Shown: positions 1 through 9,193, counted from the stretch's first letter. The stretch is DNA of 64,000 nucleotides from Listeria kieliensis (GCF_003369925.1 NZ_LARY01000001.1:496001-560000), one strand, 5' to 3'. Translations and numbers: made by a program. The notes: generated by a model not told the origin, from the sequence alone.

Positions 1-914
1 AGTACAACTAGCCCGTGCTGCGTTAAAGGATCAAGAACAATAAAAGTTCCCGTAAAACCCGTATGATACAGAGCAAAGTGATCTTGGATTTTTCGCAAAT
101 CAAAGCCAATACCTCGGTCGCGATTCAAACTTGGCGTGTAGTTTTCTCGGATAGCATCCAAGCTCTGTCTCGAAAAAAGTGGCGCTCCATCTTTAAAAAG
201 AAAAGCCTCCGCAAATAAAAGCAAATCATCAAGTGAGGAAAATAAACCAGCATGTCCTGTATTTCCACCAGCAATAAACGCTTTATGATCATGAACGATT
301 CCAGTGATCAATCCTCGTTTGTCTGAGAGTTCAGTCGGAACAGAGCTCTCTGGATCGGCTGAATAAAAGCTTGTTTGTTTCGTGCCAAGCGGTCTTAAAA
401 TGTTTTGTTCAATTTGCTTTTCGAAAGGTTCTGGTACAAGCGCCTCAATTAAATAGCCAAGCAGTAAAAAGTTAATATCTGAGTACTCCACAAATTCTTT
501 TGCTGGCTTTACTTGTTCCGCAGAATAGACGTAACGCTTGACATCACTTGGCTTTTCAATCACAAAGTGAGGAACGCTTTTAGGCAAACCCGATGTGTGA
601 GTAACAAGATCGAGAATCGTGATTGTTTCGTGCTTGAAACGAGGTAAATAATTACTAAGCGTATCGTTCCAGTTGAACAAGGCTTTTTCATGTAGTTGAA
701 CCAGTCGAATAGTTGTTGCAAGTACCTTCGTTAAAGAAGCTAAATCATACAGATTCGATGTCGAAGGAAGTAATGGCGTTTTTTCAGGCACCCAGGTTTT
801 ATCGCCTAAAACAGCTGTTTGGGTGGATTGCGGAGTTAAAATGGCAAAACTCACCCCTGGAGCGGTTTTCTCATGAACTAATTGGTGTAACAAGTTGGTT
901 GTTTGTTTAAACAT
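1..914 (-). CDS. Serine hydrolase, beta-lactamase/class C penicillin-binding-protein family (3' end cut by window)
   Basis: Continuous minus-strand reading frame of 304 codons running off the window edge, starting at an ATG preceded by a GGAGG box. It shows the three signatures of the serine beta-lactamase/DD-peptidase fold: SLTK at residues 60-63 (nucleophile Ser60, Lys63), Tyr-Ser-Asp at 144-146 (the YxN/YSN position) and His-Thr-Gly at 284-286 (the KTG-equivalent box of class C-like enzymes). No signal peptide is visible, so the enzyme is probably cytoplasmic, like the esterase/EstB-like members; it need not be a true beta-lactamase. The C-terminus lies outside the window. It is transcribed divergently from the glycosylase-like gene that follows. 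Family assignment is firm; the substrate cannot be read from the sequence. Confidence 0.88.
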   Translation of the reverse strand, partial: MFKQTTNLLHQLVHEKTAPGVSFAILTPQSTQTAVLGDKTWVPEKTPLLPSTSNLYDLASLTKVLATTIRLVQLHEKALFNWNDTLSNYLPRFKHETITILDLVTHTSGLPKSVPHFVIEKPSDVKRYVYSAEQVKPAKEFVEYSDINFLLLGYLIEALVPEPFEKQIEQNILRPLGTKQTSFYSADPESSVPTELSDKRGLITGIVHDHKAFIAGGNTGHAGLFSSLDDLLLFAEAFLFKDGAPLFSRQSLDAIRENYTPSLNRDRGIGFDLRKIQDHFALYHTGFTGTFIVLDPLTQHGLVV

Positions 915-1117
915 AAATAAGCCTCCATTCACTGGTTCATTCAAAATAATAGCCATCTGGATCAAATGAATTTGATAATCTATCGTGAGGCCAATGCTTC
1001 CTTTTTTTCTTTATTTGAATTTTACGGTACAATAAAAATGATTGTTTCTTGCCCGTTTATTTCATTAATTGTGGTTTACTTAACAAATTAACCTCATTAT
1101 CACAAATCAGTAGGGGA

Positions 1118-1822
1118 ATGTCAATAACAGAAAAAGGTGTGGTAGAAGTGACAGAAACAGAAGCCGAAACACTTGTGACACCAGCAGAACTGGTGGTGCT
1201 TGCTAAAAAACGAAGCGAGTCTTTTCGACTAGAAGGTTTTGTTCCTGGGCAAGGGAAAAAGACAGCTAAAATCATGTTTGTAGGTGAGGCGCCGGGAGAA
1301 ACGGAAATTCATAATTTGATTCCTTTTAGTGGACGAGCAGGTGATGAATTGATGCAATTCATGGAAATTGCTGGCCTTACAAGGGAAGATGTCTATATTA
1401 CGAGTGCGGTGAGAAGTAGACCGTATCGTTACGGGGAAAAGAAAGATCGGAAAACAGGTGAAATGATCAAACGACGTTATAACCGTACGCCGACGCAAAA
1501 AGAAATTTACGCGCAGGCGCCTGTTCTGGATTTTGAAATTCAAGCCATTCAGCCCAAGCTAATTATCACGCTTGGCAATATTGGCTTAAGACGATTGCTT
1601 GGAAAAGAAGCTGGCGTTTCTGATTTACATGGTCAGCTGCTCGTAAAACCCATTCAAAAGCTTGCTTCGCTTGATGAAAACCGGTTTGAATGGACAGAAA
1701 CATGCTATACGATTATTCCTACTTTTCACCCAGCAAGTATTTTTTATAATCGGAAACTATTACCGCAGATCAAAGCGGATTTTGAAGCAATTGGTTCATA
1801 TGTAAAGGAGTATTTAAGATGA
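1118..1822 (+). CDS. Uracil-DNA-glycosylase superfamily protein (family 4/5-like)
   Basis: A 234-residue protein with the glycosylase motif A GEAPG at about residues 56-60 followed by PFSGRAG, and a C-terminal HPAS motif near residue 204, as in family 4/5 uracil-DNA glycosylases that remove uracil from DNA. The N-terminal cysteines that bind the 4Fe-4S cluster in family 4 are missing; the only cysteine is late in the protein. The start is uncertain: the frame is open from a TTG at 1049, an ATG at 1118 has an AGGGGA only one base upstream, and a GTG at 1148 follows AAGGTG at better spacing. ATG 1118 is used here. A TACAAT-type -10 lies near 1028. Its stop overlaps the next gene by 4 bp (ATGA), so the two are probably cotranscribed. 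Activity on uracil is inferred from family only. Confidence 0.8.
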   Translation: MSITEKGVVEVTETEAETLVTPAELVVLAKKRSESFRLEGFVPGQGKKTAKIMFVGEAPGETEIHNLIPFSGRAGDELMQFMEIAGLTREDVYITSAVRSRPYRYGEKKDRKTGEMIKRRYNRTPTQKEIYAQAPVLDFEIQAIQPKLIITLGNIGLRRLLGKEAGVSDLHGQLLVKPIQKLASLDENRFEWTETCYTIIPTFHPASIFYNRKLLPQIKADFEAIGSYVKEYLR

Positions 1823-2919
1823 AATTTGTAGTTGTTGGCTCTGGAATTGTCGGGGCAAGCGCCGCTTATCACCTGGCAAGAAATGGTCATTCTGTGACAG
1901 TTATTGACCGGAAAGATGCGGGACAAGCAACGGAACACGCGGCGGGAATTATTTGTCCGTGGGTCTCAAAAAGGCGGAACAAAGTTTGGTACGAGCTCGC
2001 CAAAGCGAGCGCCAAGTTTTATCCGGAACTCGATCTTGAGCTTGCGGATTTAGGACTTGTTTCTGGATATAAACAAGTGGGGACGCTTTGCTTGCGGAAA
2101 GAAGGGAAAAGTCTTGATGCACTTTATGAACTTGCGATTGAACGTAAGGAAGAAGCGCCCGAGATGGGAACGATCGAAAAGTTTCCCCCAGAAGAAGTGA
2201 AAGAGCGCTTTCCACTCGTTCGAGAAGGGTATGGCGCCGTTTTTCTAAGCGGCGGAGGCAGGAGTAAGGGAGCACTTGTCCGGGATGCATTACTTGAAGG
2301 AGCTAGCCTTTACGGAGCACAAATTATTCACGGCAATGCAGCTTTAGATGAAAAAATCAGGCTAACTGTGGATGGGCATAGAATGGCTTATGACAAGCTG
2401 CTTCTCGCAAATGGAGCATGGCTCAAACCGTTTCTGGCAAAGGCGGGTTACGCGGTTGATTTACTAGCTCAAAAAGGGCAGCTGCTTTCGCTTCACTTTG
2501 AAAGCTTGAAGATGGATGATTGGCCGGTTGTCTTGCCGCCTGCGTCGAAATCCATCGTTCCTTTTGATGGCGGCCAGTTGTTGCTTGGTGCAACCCACGA
2601 AAAAGAAGCTCAGTTTGATCTCACGCCGACGAAGGAGGCGCAGGAAGAGATTTTAACTGAGCTCGAGCCGTTTATACAGTTTAATGAGTCGCCAAGTGAA
2701 ATGACGCTTTCTGTTGGAACACGGCCGTATACGTCGGACTTTACTCCGTTTATCGGAGAATGGCTCCCCAATCAAGTTTTTCTTGCCAATGGGTTAGGGG
2801 CTTCGGGGCTAACGACGGGACCTTTTGTCGGGAAACTGTTAGCGGGACTTGTGGCAAATGAGGCTGCTTCGTTCGATCTTGCGCCATTTGATCCGAAAAA
2901 ATATATCGAAAAACGTTAA
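1819..2919 (+). CDS. FAD-dependent oxidoreductase, DAO/DadA-glycine oxidase family
   Basis: A 366-residue flavoprotein with a dinucleotide-binding GxGxxG at residues 7-12 of a beta-alpha-beta unit, ending in an acidic position (VID) that binds FAD ribose, and a C-terminal segment (GTRPYTSDFTPFIG, then NGLGASGLTTGP) typical of D-amino acid oxidase-fold enzymes. Such proteins oxidise amines of glycine, sarcosine or D-amino acids; the substrate here is not determinable. It starts at the ATG inside the ATGA overlap with the glycosylase-like gene, implying translational coupling. Its stop overlaps the stop of the convergent YitT-like gene by a few bases, leaving no room for a separate terminator. 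Confidence 0.88.
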   Translation: MKFVVVGSGIVGASAAYHLARNGHSVTVIDRKDAGQATEHAAGIICPWVSKRRNKVWYELAKASAKFYPELDLELADLGLVSGYKQVGTLCLRKEGKSLDALYELAIERKEEAPEMGTIEKFPPEEVKERFPLVREGYGAVFLSGGGRSKGALVRDALLEGASLYGAQIIHGNAALDEKIRLTVDGHRMAYDKLLLANGAWLKPFLAKAGYAVDLLAQKGQLLSLHFESLKMDDWPVVLPPASKSIVPFDGGQLLLGATHEKEAQFDLTPTKEAQEEILTELEPFIQFNESPSEMTLSVGTRPYTSDFTPFIGEWLPNQVFLANGLGASGLTTGPFVGKLLAGLVANEAASFDLAPFDPKKYIEKR

Positions 2920-3782
2920 ACAAGCGGATTTTTATTTTCATCTAGTGTAAATCCTTCTCCCATCACATCATGGACGGTACTAACAGAAACGAAAGCATGC
3001 GGGTCAACGGATTCGATGATTTGTTTTAATTGAATGATTTCATTTTTAGCAACCACGATGTAAAGCACATCTTGATCGAGCTTTGAAAAGCCGCCTCTTC
3101 CTTCGAGAATGGTAACACCTCGGTTCATCATTTGCATGACATGAGCGGCAATTTTTTCGTTGTCTTTGGAGATGATCATGGCACCTCTTGCGGCGTAAGC
3201 TCCTTCTTGAACAAAATCAATGACGCGTGAACCGATAAATACGGCGACAAGCGTGTACATGACTTGGCGAATGTCAAGGTAAGAAATTGAAGCAGTAAGG
3301 ACGATCGCGTCAAATAAGAAAAGTGTCCGCCCCATGCTGATGCCTTTTTTATAATTTAAAAGTTTGGCGATAATGTCACTTCCGCCCGTCGTCCCTCCGT
3401 AGCGGAAGACGATCCCAAGACCAATCCCAGTGAATCCGCCGGCAAAGAGGGTGACAAGCAGTAAGTCAGCATGTAGATCAAGTGTAAAGGGAATTCGCTG
3501 GAAAATCCATAAAAAGAGTGACAAACTAAGCGTACCGACTCCTGTATAGACAAACGCGCGGCTTCCAAGGACGCGCCAGCCAATCAAAAAAAGCGGAGCG
3601 TTGAGCAGAATATTGGTGTAGGCAGGGTCAATGTGCAGAAAGTGGAGCAAAATGAGGGTGATCCCTGTGAGGCCACCTTCACCAAGCCCATTTTGAATGT
3701 TAAAATTAACAAGTCCAAAAGCATAAATGGCTGTCCCGAGCATGATAAAAAGGATATTTTTTAAACGAATTGTTTTAAGCAT
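2916..3782 (-). CDS. YitT family membrane protein (DUF161 membrane part plus C-terminal DUF2179 domain)
   Basis: A 288-residue protein with about five or six hydrophobic segments in the first two thirds, including the GGxxGIxxGIVFRYGGTTGGSDIIAK region diagnostic of the YitT family, then a soluble C-terminal domain of about 80 residues (ILEGRGGFS...DVLYIVVAKNEI) matching DUF2179. Many low-GC Gram-positives carry several paralogues; the function is unknown, though some members are linked to multidrug or metal phenotypes. The start ATG follows AGGAG on the minus strand. It is convergent with the FAD oxidoreductase and divergent from ypjD. Confidence 0.9.
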   Translation of the reverse strand: MLKTIRLKNILFIMLGTAIYAFGLVNFNIQNGLGEGGLTGITLILLHFLHIDPAYTNILLNAPLFLIGWRVLGSRAFVYTGVGTLSLSLFLWIFQRIPFTLDLHADLLLVTLFAGGFTGIGLGIVFRYGGTTGGSDIIAKLLNYKKGISMGRTLFLFDAIVLTASISYLDIRQVMYTLVAVFIGSRVIDFVQEGAYAARGAMIISKDNEKIAAHVMQMMNRGVTILEGRGGFSKLDQDVLYIVVAKNEIIQLKQIIESVDPHAFVSVSTVHDVMGEGFTLDENKNPLV

Positions 3783-3894
3783 AGATTTCTCCTTTCTCGG
3801 TCTTTGATAGACGTTATTTATGTAGGTTAGGTATAATAAGAACAGAATGCAGGGTTCACTTTTTTAGTGTACCATAAATGAAGGGGGAATTTAC

Positions 3895-4233
3895 GTGGCA
3901 AAGACTATTCAAGAGATGCAAAAGGAAGTCGATCAGTTCATCGGTCAGTTTAAAGAAGGGTATTTTTCACCGCTTGCGATGATGGCTCGGATTACAGAAG
4001 AAACAGGCGAGCTAGCACGTGAAATCAACCATTATTATGGCGAAAAGCCGAAGAAAACCTCTGAAGGAGAAAAATCGCTCGAAGAAGAACTAGGAGATTG
4101 CTTGTTTGTTTTAACGTGCATGGCAAACTCTTTAGATATCGATATGGAAGAAGCTCATGACAGAGTGATGCGCAAATTTAAGACGCGTGACAAAGATCGT
4201 TGGACGAAAAAGGAGGAAAATGAAAATGATTAA
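3895..4233 (+). CDS. ypjD: MazG-like nucleotide pyrophosphohydrolase (YpjD)
   Basis: A 112-residue all-alpha NTP pyrophosphohydrolase of the MazG/YpjD family. Two acidic Mg-binding motifs are visible: EExxE at residues 35-39 and EExxD at 64-68. Such enzymes hydrolyse (d)NTPs to the monophosphate and PPi as housecleaning. Translation starts at GTG after GAAGGGGGA. A TATAAT-like -10 sits at about 3832 in the divergent region with the YitT gene. The gene overlaps dapB by 8 bp, the same pairing as in Bacillus subtilis. Confidence 0.9.
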   Translation: MAKTIQEMQKEVDQFIGQFKEGYFSPLAMMARITEETGELAREINHYYGEKPKKTSEGEKSLEEELGDCLFVLTCMANSLDIDMEEAHDRVMRKFKTRDKDRWTKKEENEND

Positions 4234-5017
4234 AGTAGCGGTATCTGGTTTTAAAGGAAGAATGGGCAGTGAAGTCGTGCGAACGGTTCTCGCTGAAAAT
4301 GATATGGAACTTGTAGCGGTACTAGATCACGAGCCAACTGAAAAAAATATCGCCGAACTACCTGAGTTTCACGCAGAAGATGTTCCGGTTTATGGAGATC
4401 TCAAACAATTATTGCAAGAAGCAAGCCCTGAAGCGGTTGTTGATTTTACGACGCCAGCTTCCGCTTATCAAAATACGAAGACGATCATTGAACACGGAGT
4501 TCGAGCAATCGTTGGAACAACTGGATTTACGACTGAACAAATTGAGGAGCTAACCAAACTTGCCGAAGAAAAACAAACCGGAAGTTTAATTGCACCGAAC
4601 TTCGCAGTGGGAGCGGTTTTAATGATGCAATTTGCTGAAAAAGCAGCTCGTTACTTTCCAAATGTTGAAATCATTGAATTGCATCATGACCGTAAACTTG
4701 ATGCGCCAAGTGGAACAGCAGTGAAAACAGCAGAAATGATCTCCAAAACACGTGAAAAAATCGAACAAGGCCATCCAGATGAAAAAGAAACACTACCGGG
4801 TGCGCGTGGTGCCAATTTTGAAGGCATGCATATCCACAGTGTTCGCTTGCCCGGCTTAGTTGCCCATCAAGAGGTACTATTTGGAGCTGCTGGACAAGGA
4901 CTTACCATCCGTCATGATTCCTACGATCGCGTTTCGTTCATGTCAGGGGTTACGCTTGCGATCCGCAAAACGGCGGAATGGAAAACGCTGATTTATGGTC
5001 TTGAAAATATTTTGTAA
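4226..5017 (+). CDS. dapB: 4-hydroxy-tetrahydrodipicolinate reductase
   Basis: A 263-residue enzyme that reduces the dihydrodipicolinate-pathway intermediate in lysine and meso-diaminopimelate synthesis. The N-terminal NAD(P)-binding loop GFKGRMG (residues 8-14) and the catalytic ELHHDRK with the SGT substrate loop are present. The frame is open further upstream, but the AGGAGG at 4211-4216 is nine bases before ATG 4226 and only three before ATG 4220, so 4226 is preferred and gives the length I recall for Listeria DapB. The start overlaps the end of ypjD. Only 27 bp separate it from cca. Confidence 0.95.
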   Translation: MIKVAVSGFKGRMGSEVVRTVLAENDMELVAVLDHEPTEKNIAELPEFHAEDVPVYGDLKQLLQEASPEAVVDFTTPASAYQNTKTIIEHGVRAIVGTTGFTTEQIEELTKLAEEKQTGSLIAPNFAVGAVLMMQFAEKAARYFPNVEIIELHHDRKLDAPSGTAVKTAEMISKTREKIEQGHPDEKETLPGARGANFEGMHIHSVRLPGLVAHQEVLFGAAGQGLTIRHDSYDRVSFMSGVTLAIRKTAEWKTLIYGLENIL

Positions 5018-5044
5018 GGAATTCTTTTAGGACAGGAGAAAACC

Positions 5045-6229
5045 ATGGATCTCATTTTTAAAAAAGCACTTCCCGTACTAGAAACTTTAGAACAAGCAGG
5101 TTATGAAGCTTATTTCGTTGGCGGAGCAGTGCGCGATTATTTGCTAAAGCGTGACGTAAACGATGTCGACATTGCGACTAGTGCTTTTCCTGAAGAAGTG
5201 AAGCAGTTATTTCGCAAAACTTATGATACCGGGATAGAGCACGGGACGGTCACGGTTCGGCTCGGCGATGAACTATATGAAGTCACGACTTTCCGAACAG
5301 AAGGAAAATATGTGGATTTCAGAAGACCGAGTGAAGTCAAATTCGTTCGTTCGCTCGAGGAAGATTTGCTCCGGCGGGATTTTACCATGAATGCTATTGC
5401 GATGGATAAATCGGGAAAACTGCATGATCCTTTTTCGGGAGAATTAGCGATTTTGCGACGGGAAATTAAAGCGGTTGGAGAGCCTGAGCACCGTTTTAGA
5501 GAAGATGCTTTACGGATTATGCGGGCTGTTCGCTTTTTAAGTCAGCTCGAATTTACCTTGGAAGAAAAAACGAGACAAGCTTTGAAAAAAGAAGTTAGTT
5601 TGCTTGCGCATACGGCTGTTGAACGGATTCGCGTAGAATGGGTCAAGCTTGTTCAGGGAAAAGGACGCGTTTGCGCATTTAAGCTAATCATTGAAACTTG
5701 CATGGAACGCTATTTGCCAGGTCTTCTGGACAAAAAGGAGGCGCTCGCCAAACTAGCAAGTTTCAAGTTTCCTGAAAAACCAAGTGAAGATTTAGTGTGG
5801 CTAAGCCTCGTGCTTGCTGTACACCCGGATTCGGTTCGAGCCTTTTTAAGGGCTTGGAAGTTGTCGAATCAGCAAACCAAACGAACAGAACAAGCTTATG
5901 CATTAATACAAGAAGAGAAGCCGTGGACGAATTACAAGCTGTACCAAGCACAAATTGAAGGGATTCGTCTTGTGGAAAGCGGGAAGGCGTTAATCGGGCA
6001 AGAAAACGATCTACAAGTGGCACTTGCAAACTATGAGGCGCTTCCGATCCATGCCCGGTCAGAAATGGCGATTGATGGACGTTTTTTGATGGCTTTTTAT
6101 GAAAAAACAGGCGGCCCGTGGCTTAGCGAATTATTAATAGAAATCGAACAGAAAATTGTTTCTGGGGAGCTTCAGAATCAAGAAGAAGCAATTAGGAGGT
6201 GGCTTTTAGATGGCAAATCAGAATCGTGA
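5045..6229 (+). CDS. cca: CCA tRNA nucleotidyltransferase
   Basis: A 394-residue class II CCA-adding enzyme that builds or repairs the tRNA 3' CCA end. The nucleotidyltransferase head has Gly-Gly at 26-27 and the two metal-binding aspartates in DVD (40-42), followed by RRDFTMNA and RIMRAVRF, the class II motifs for ribose and template recognition. ATG follows an AGGAG box. In Bacillus, mgsA and the bacillithiol genes bshB1 and bshA lie between dapB and cca; none is present here. The 3' end overlaps birA by 20 bp, so the two are coupled. Confidence 0.95.
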   Translation: MDLIFKKALPVLETLEQAGYEAYFVGGAVRDYLLKRDVNDVDIATSAFPEEVKQLFRKTYDTGIEHGTVTVRLGDELYEVTTFRTEGKYVDFRRPSEVKFVRSLEEDLLRRDFTMNAIAMDKSGKLHDPFSGELAILRREIKAVGEPEHRFREDALRIMRAVRFLSQLEFTLEEKTRQALKKEVSLLAHTAVERIRVEWVKLVQGKGRVCAFKLIIETCMERYLPGLLDKKEALAKLASFKFPEKPSEDLVWLSLVLAVHPDSVRAFLRAWKLSNQQTKRTEQAYALIQEEKPWTNYKLYQAQIEGIRLVESGKALIGQENDLQVALANYEALPIHARSEMAIDGRFLMAFYEKTGGPWLSELLIEIEQKIVSGELQNQEEAIRRWLLDGKSES

Positions 6230-7187
6230 TAAACTGTTGGCGCTTTTTTCGAAGCACGTGGATCAGTTTGTATCCGGAGAAGAAATTGCGCAGCAGCTAG
6301 GAATTTCACGGGCAGCGATTTGGAAACACATGGAAAATCTCCGTAAAGAAGGGTTTCAAATTGAGGCGGTCAGAAATAAAGGCTACCGATTAGAAAAATT
6401 TGGCACGCTTTTCTCGAAAGATAGTTTGCTGTTAGGGCTTGAAACGGAATTTATCGGCCGCACGTTATATTTTTATGAGGAAGTGACTTCAACGCAGCTG
6501 ATCGCCCATGAAAAAGTAAATAACGGCGCACCAGAAGGAACGGCGATCGTGGCTGACTTTCAAAATGCTGGCAAAGGAAGGTTAAAGCGAGACTGGCTTT
6601 CAAGCCGCGGAGAAGGGATCTTTACGAGTGTGATTTTGAAGCCGGATATTCCGATTATGGAAGTGCCACAGCTTACCTTTATTGCTTCACTCGCGGTTTC
6701 AGAGACGGTTCAAAAGCTTACGGGGCTTGCGGCGAGAATCAAGTGGCCCAATGACATTTACATTGGAAAACGGAAGATTTGTGGTGTGTTAACGGAAATG
6801 CAAGCAGAAGCAGAAACGATTCACGCGGTTATCATCGGCATAGGGATTAACGTGAATCAAGCGGCTTTTCCAGAGGACTTGAAGCAAAAAGCAACATCTC
6901 TTCGAATTGAAGCGGGACAAGTCTTTTCACGAACAGAAATCATTCAGGAAATTTTTAAGCGGCTTGAAAAATATTATAAACTATACCTTGAACAAGGATT
7001 TGCGCCGATTAAGTTACTTTGGGAAGAGCAAGCGATTCCTTTTTCAAAGCGGATTCGAGTGAGCACGCTAAAAGGTGTGATTACTGGGAAAGCCGAGGGG
7101 ATTTCGGATACGGGGGTTTTATTTGTTCGGGATGATGAGGGTGTGCAGCACGCGATTTATTCTGCGGACATTGAATTCGAAAATTAA
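6210..7187 (+). CDS. birA: Bifunctional biotin operon repressor / biotin-[acetyl-CoA-carboxylase] ligase
   Basis: A 325-residue protein with an N-terminal winged helix-turn-helix (about residues 15-60; SGEEIAQQLGISRAAIWKHM) and a biotin protein ligase core carrying AGKGRLKRDW (the GRGRxxR-type biotinyl-AMP loop) and KWPND, followed by a small C-terminal domain. It activates biotin to biotinyl-5'-AMP, transfers it to biotin carboxyl carrier protein, and in the DNA-binding form represses biotin genes. The start lies inside the end of cca, after an AGGAGG. A terminator-like hairpin follows at about 7240. Confidence 0.95.
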   Translation: MANQNRDKLLALFSKHVDQFVSGEEIAQQLGISRAAIWKHMENLRKEGFQIEAVRNKGYRLEKFGTLFSKDSLLLGLETEFIGRTLYFYEEVTSTQLIAHEKVNNGAPEGTAIVADFQNAGKGRLKRDWLSSRGEGIFTSVILKPDIPIMEVPQLTFIASLAVSETVQKLTGLAARIKWPNDIYIGKRKICGVLTEMQAEAETIHAVIIGIGINVNQAAFPEDLKQKATSLRIEAGQVFSRTEIIQEIFKRLEKYYKLYLEQGFAPIKLLWEEQAIPFSKRIRVSTLKGVITGKAEGISDTGVLFVRDDEGVQHAIYSADIEFEN

Positions 7188-7237
7188 GGATTCAAAATGC
7201 TTTTTTTGCAGGAAATGAGGGGGGGAAAACTGGAAAT

Positions 7238-7277
7238 TCCAAAAAAGGTGGGCTTGAAATCCGCCTTTTTTCTTTTT
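7238..7277 (+). terminator. Rho-independent terminator after birA
   Basis: An A-rich arm AAAAAAGGTGG pairs with CCGCCTTTTTT around a 9-base loop, ending in a T tract. It closes the ypjD-dapB-cca-birA run. Confidence 0.75.
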
Positions 7278-7323
7278 TTCATTTGAACTGATTTCCGGTA
7301 TAATCCAAATGAGGAGGTTTGAT

Positions 7324-7794
7324 ATGCGAAAATCTATCCAGCTACTGCTAGTTTCGCTGGTCGCTTTGCTTTTACTGGGAGCATGCGGTTCATTTTCTGA
7401 ATCGGACAAAGCAGCAAATGAAAAGGCAGAGCAGACTGAGAAAGCTGGCAAATCATTTTTGAATCCGATCGGGACGAAAAAATTTCAACAGATACAGCTT
7501 GACAAACAGGAGAAAGTAGTTTACATTGGGCGACCAACTTGTCCAGATTGCCAAGCCTTTCAGCCAATTTTACAAGAGGTCTTAAAGGAAAATAACTGGG
7601 GAAAGCTTGATTACTACAATACTGACCGAGCTAGTGAAACGAATCGTAAAGCCATGATTAGTGCTTTAAAACAAGTTAAAGTTGATTCAGTTCCTACATT
7701 GATTGCTTTTAAAAATGGAAAAATAATAGATATTTTCCATGGAAATGACTCCAAAAAAGAGCTGACAAATTGGCTCAGGAAAAATTTGCCATAA
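7324..7794 (+). CDS. Thioredoxin-fold lipoprotein
   Basis: A 156-residue lipoprotein. The signal peptide ends in a lipobox LLGAC with the lipidated cysteine at residue 21, so the protein should be anchored outside the membrane. After a charged linker comes a thioredoxin fold with CPDC at residues 73-76 and the cis-Pro loop VDSVPTLIAF. It resembles the extracytoplasmic thioredoxin/bacteriocin-accessory type. Upstream in-frame ATG 7309 overlaps the AGGAGG box that serves ATG 7324, which decides the start. It has its own TATAAT -10 just upstream. A disulfide reductase or isomerase role in the cell envelope is likely; partners are unknown. Confidence 0.85.
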   Translation: MRKSIQLLLVSLVALLLLGACGSFSESDKAANEKAEQTEKAGKSFLNPIGTKKFQQIQLDKQEKVVYIGRPTCPDCQAFQPILQEVLKENNWGKLDYYNTDRASETNRKAMISALKQVKVDSVPTLIAFKNGKIIDIFHGNDSKKELTNWLRKNLP

Positions 7795-7919
7795 AAAAGC
7801 AATACTTTTTTGATAAATTTTCGCTTCTTCCTAATAAAATTCATTTTTTCGTCACAATTTATCCGCTTAAGAAGTGCTAAAATAGGGATGAGTATTTTAT
7901 TTTGAGGGGGATGAGCGAG

Positions 7920-8168
7920 ATGGAGCAGCCGTACATGCGAAAGGAAGAACGCATGGCGCTAGCGAGAAAAACGCTTGAAGATATTTTCAAGCAAGACCCA
8001 AGTGAGGCTAGAACTTTTTGGGAGATTGTTCGACAAAGTGAAAATTTGATTGATGAATTAAGTTTTGACTTGTTGAAGCAAGCAGAAGGTGAAGAGGAAA
8101 ATACGAAAGAAAAAGATTCGGGGAGTAACCGTCAAATTATTCCTTTCCCGCCTAAAGAAACAAAGTAG
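7920..8168 (+). CDS. Small conserved-looking acidic protein of unknown function
   Basis: An 82-residue highly charged, largely helical protein without membrane segment or cysteine, with a low-complexity Glu/Lys stretch and a short C-terminal tail IIPFPPKETK. The ATG at 7920 is nine bases after GAGGGGG (7904-7910); upstream in-frame candidates (TTG 7902, ATG 7911) overlap that box. It is followed at once by a strong terminator, and a TAAAAT-type -10 precedes it at about 7879, so it looks like a monocistronic gene. I do not recognise the family. The coding assignment rests on ribosome binding site, length and the clean promoter/terminator frame. Confidence 0.7.
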   Translation: MEQPYMRKEERMALARKTLEDIFKQDPSEARTFWEIVRQSENLIDELSFDLLKQAEGEEENTKEKDSGSNRQIIPFPPKETK

Positions 8169-8197
8169 CACCGATCCTTTGGTCGGTGCTTTTTCTT
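8167..8197 (+). terminator. Rho-independent terminator
   Basis: AGCACCGA and TCGGTGCT form a perfect 8-bp stem with an 8-base loop, followed by TTTTCTTT, directly behind the small unknown gene. Confidence 0.9.
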
Positions 8198-8353
8198 TGC
8201 GCGCTAAACTTTAAGGGACTTTAAAAATGTGATAAGATAGCAGATGAAGCTGGGCGAATTGATTGTATTCCAAAGGAAACGATACGGTCCCACTTTAAAA
8301 GATGAATTTTTTGCCGTGATTCGACATTCGAACATGGACGAAAGGATGAAAAA

Positions 8354-9193
8354 ATGAAGAAACCGATTGATTTTTTAGAAATGAAGTCGTGCTCTGAAAA
8401 GATTGTGATGATGACGGCTTACGATTATCCGTCAGCGCGGAATGCAGAAGCAGCAGGGATGGATATGATTCTCGTTGGTGACTCGCTTGGAATGGTGGTA
8501 CTTGGGTATGAATCGACCGTTCCTGTGACACTTTCTGATATGATTCACCATACAAAAGCTGTAAAACGAGGAGCGCCAGATACATTTGTTGTGAGCGATA
8601 TGCCTTTTATGAGTTATCATGGTTCAACAACTGAGACGCTTCAAAATGCACGTTTGCTTATCCAAGAAGGTGGCGCGGATGCGATTAAACTAGAAGGAGC
8701 AGGTCTTGTCACGGAGCAAATTCGTTTTTTAACAGAAGCAGGAGCTCCAGTTGTGGCGCATCTCGGCCTTACTCCGCAAAGCGTTGGGCTTACTGGGAGC
8801 TATAAAGTCCGCGCAAAATCTACGGAAGAAGCGAATGTGTTACTTCGCCAAGCAAAGGAAATCGAATCCGCAGGAGCTATTGCACTTGTTCTCGAAGCTA
8901 TCCCGAAACAGTTAGCTGAAAAAGTCACAGAGACGCTGACGATTCCGACTATTGGCATCGGAGCAGGCGCAGGAACGGATGGCCAAGTACTTGTGTATCA
9001 CGATATTGTTGGATACGGGATTTCGCGCCGAGCGAAATTTGTCAAAGCTTATGCAGAAGTAGACCAATTGATTGAACCAGCGCTTGAAGCGTATGTGGCC
9101 GATGTAAAGACGAAAAAATTCCCTACAGATGCTCATTCGTTTACGATGAAAGAAGAAGAGCTCCGAGGTCTTTATGGGGGAGGAAAAGCGTGA
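8354..9193 (+). CDS. panB: 3-methyl-2-oxobutanoate hydroxymethyltransferase
   Basis: A 279-residue ketopantoate hydroxymethyltransferase, first committed step of pantothenate synthesis: transfer of a hydroxymethyl group from methylene-THF to 2-oxoisovalerate. The TAYDYPSA start, the metal loop [11 protein letters not shown], and [12 protein letters not shown] with HDIVG near the C-terminus are typical. ATG follows AAAGGATG. The stop codon overlaps the start region of panC (GTGATG), indicating a panBCD operon. Confidence 0.95.
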   Translation: MKKPIDFLEMKSCSEKIVMMTAYDYPSARNAEAAGMDMILVGDSLGMVVLGYESTVPVTLSDMIHHTKAVKRGAPDTFVVSDMPFMSYHGSTTETLQNARLLIQEGGADAIKLEGAGLVTEQIRFLTEAGAPVVAHLGLTPQSVGLTGSYKVRAKSTEEANVLLRQAKEIESAGAIALVLEAIPKQLAEKVTETLTIPTIGIGAGAGTDGQVLVYHDIVGYGISRRAKFVKAYAEVDQLIEPALEAYVADVKTKKFPTDAHSFTMKEEELRGLYGGGKA

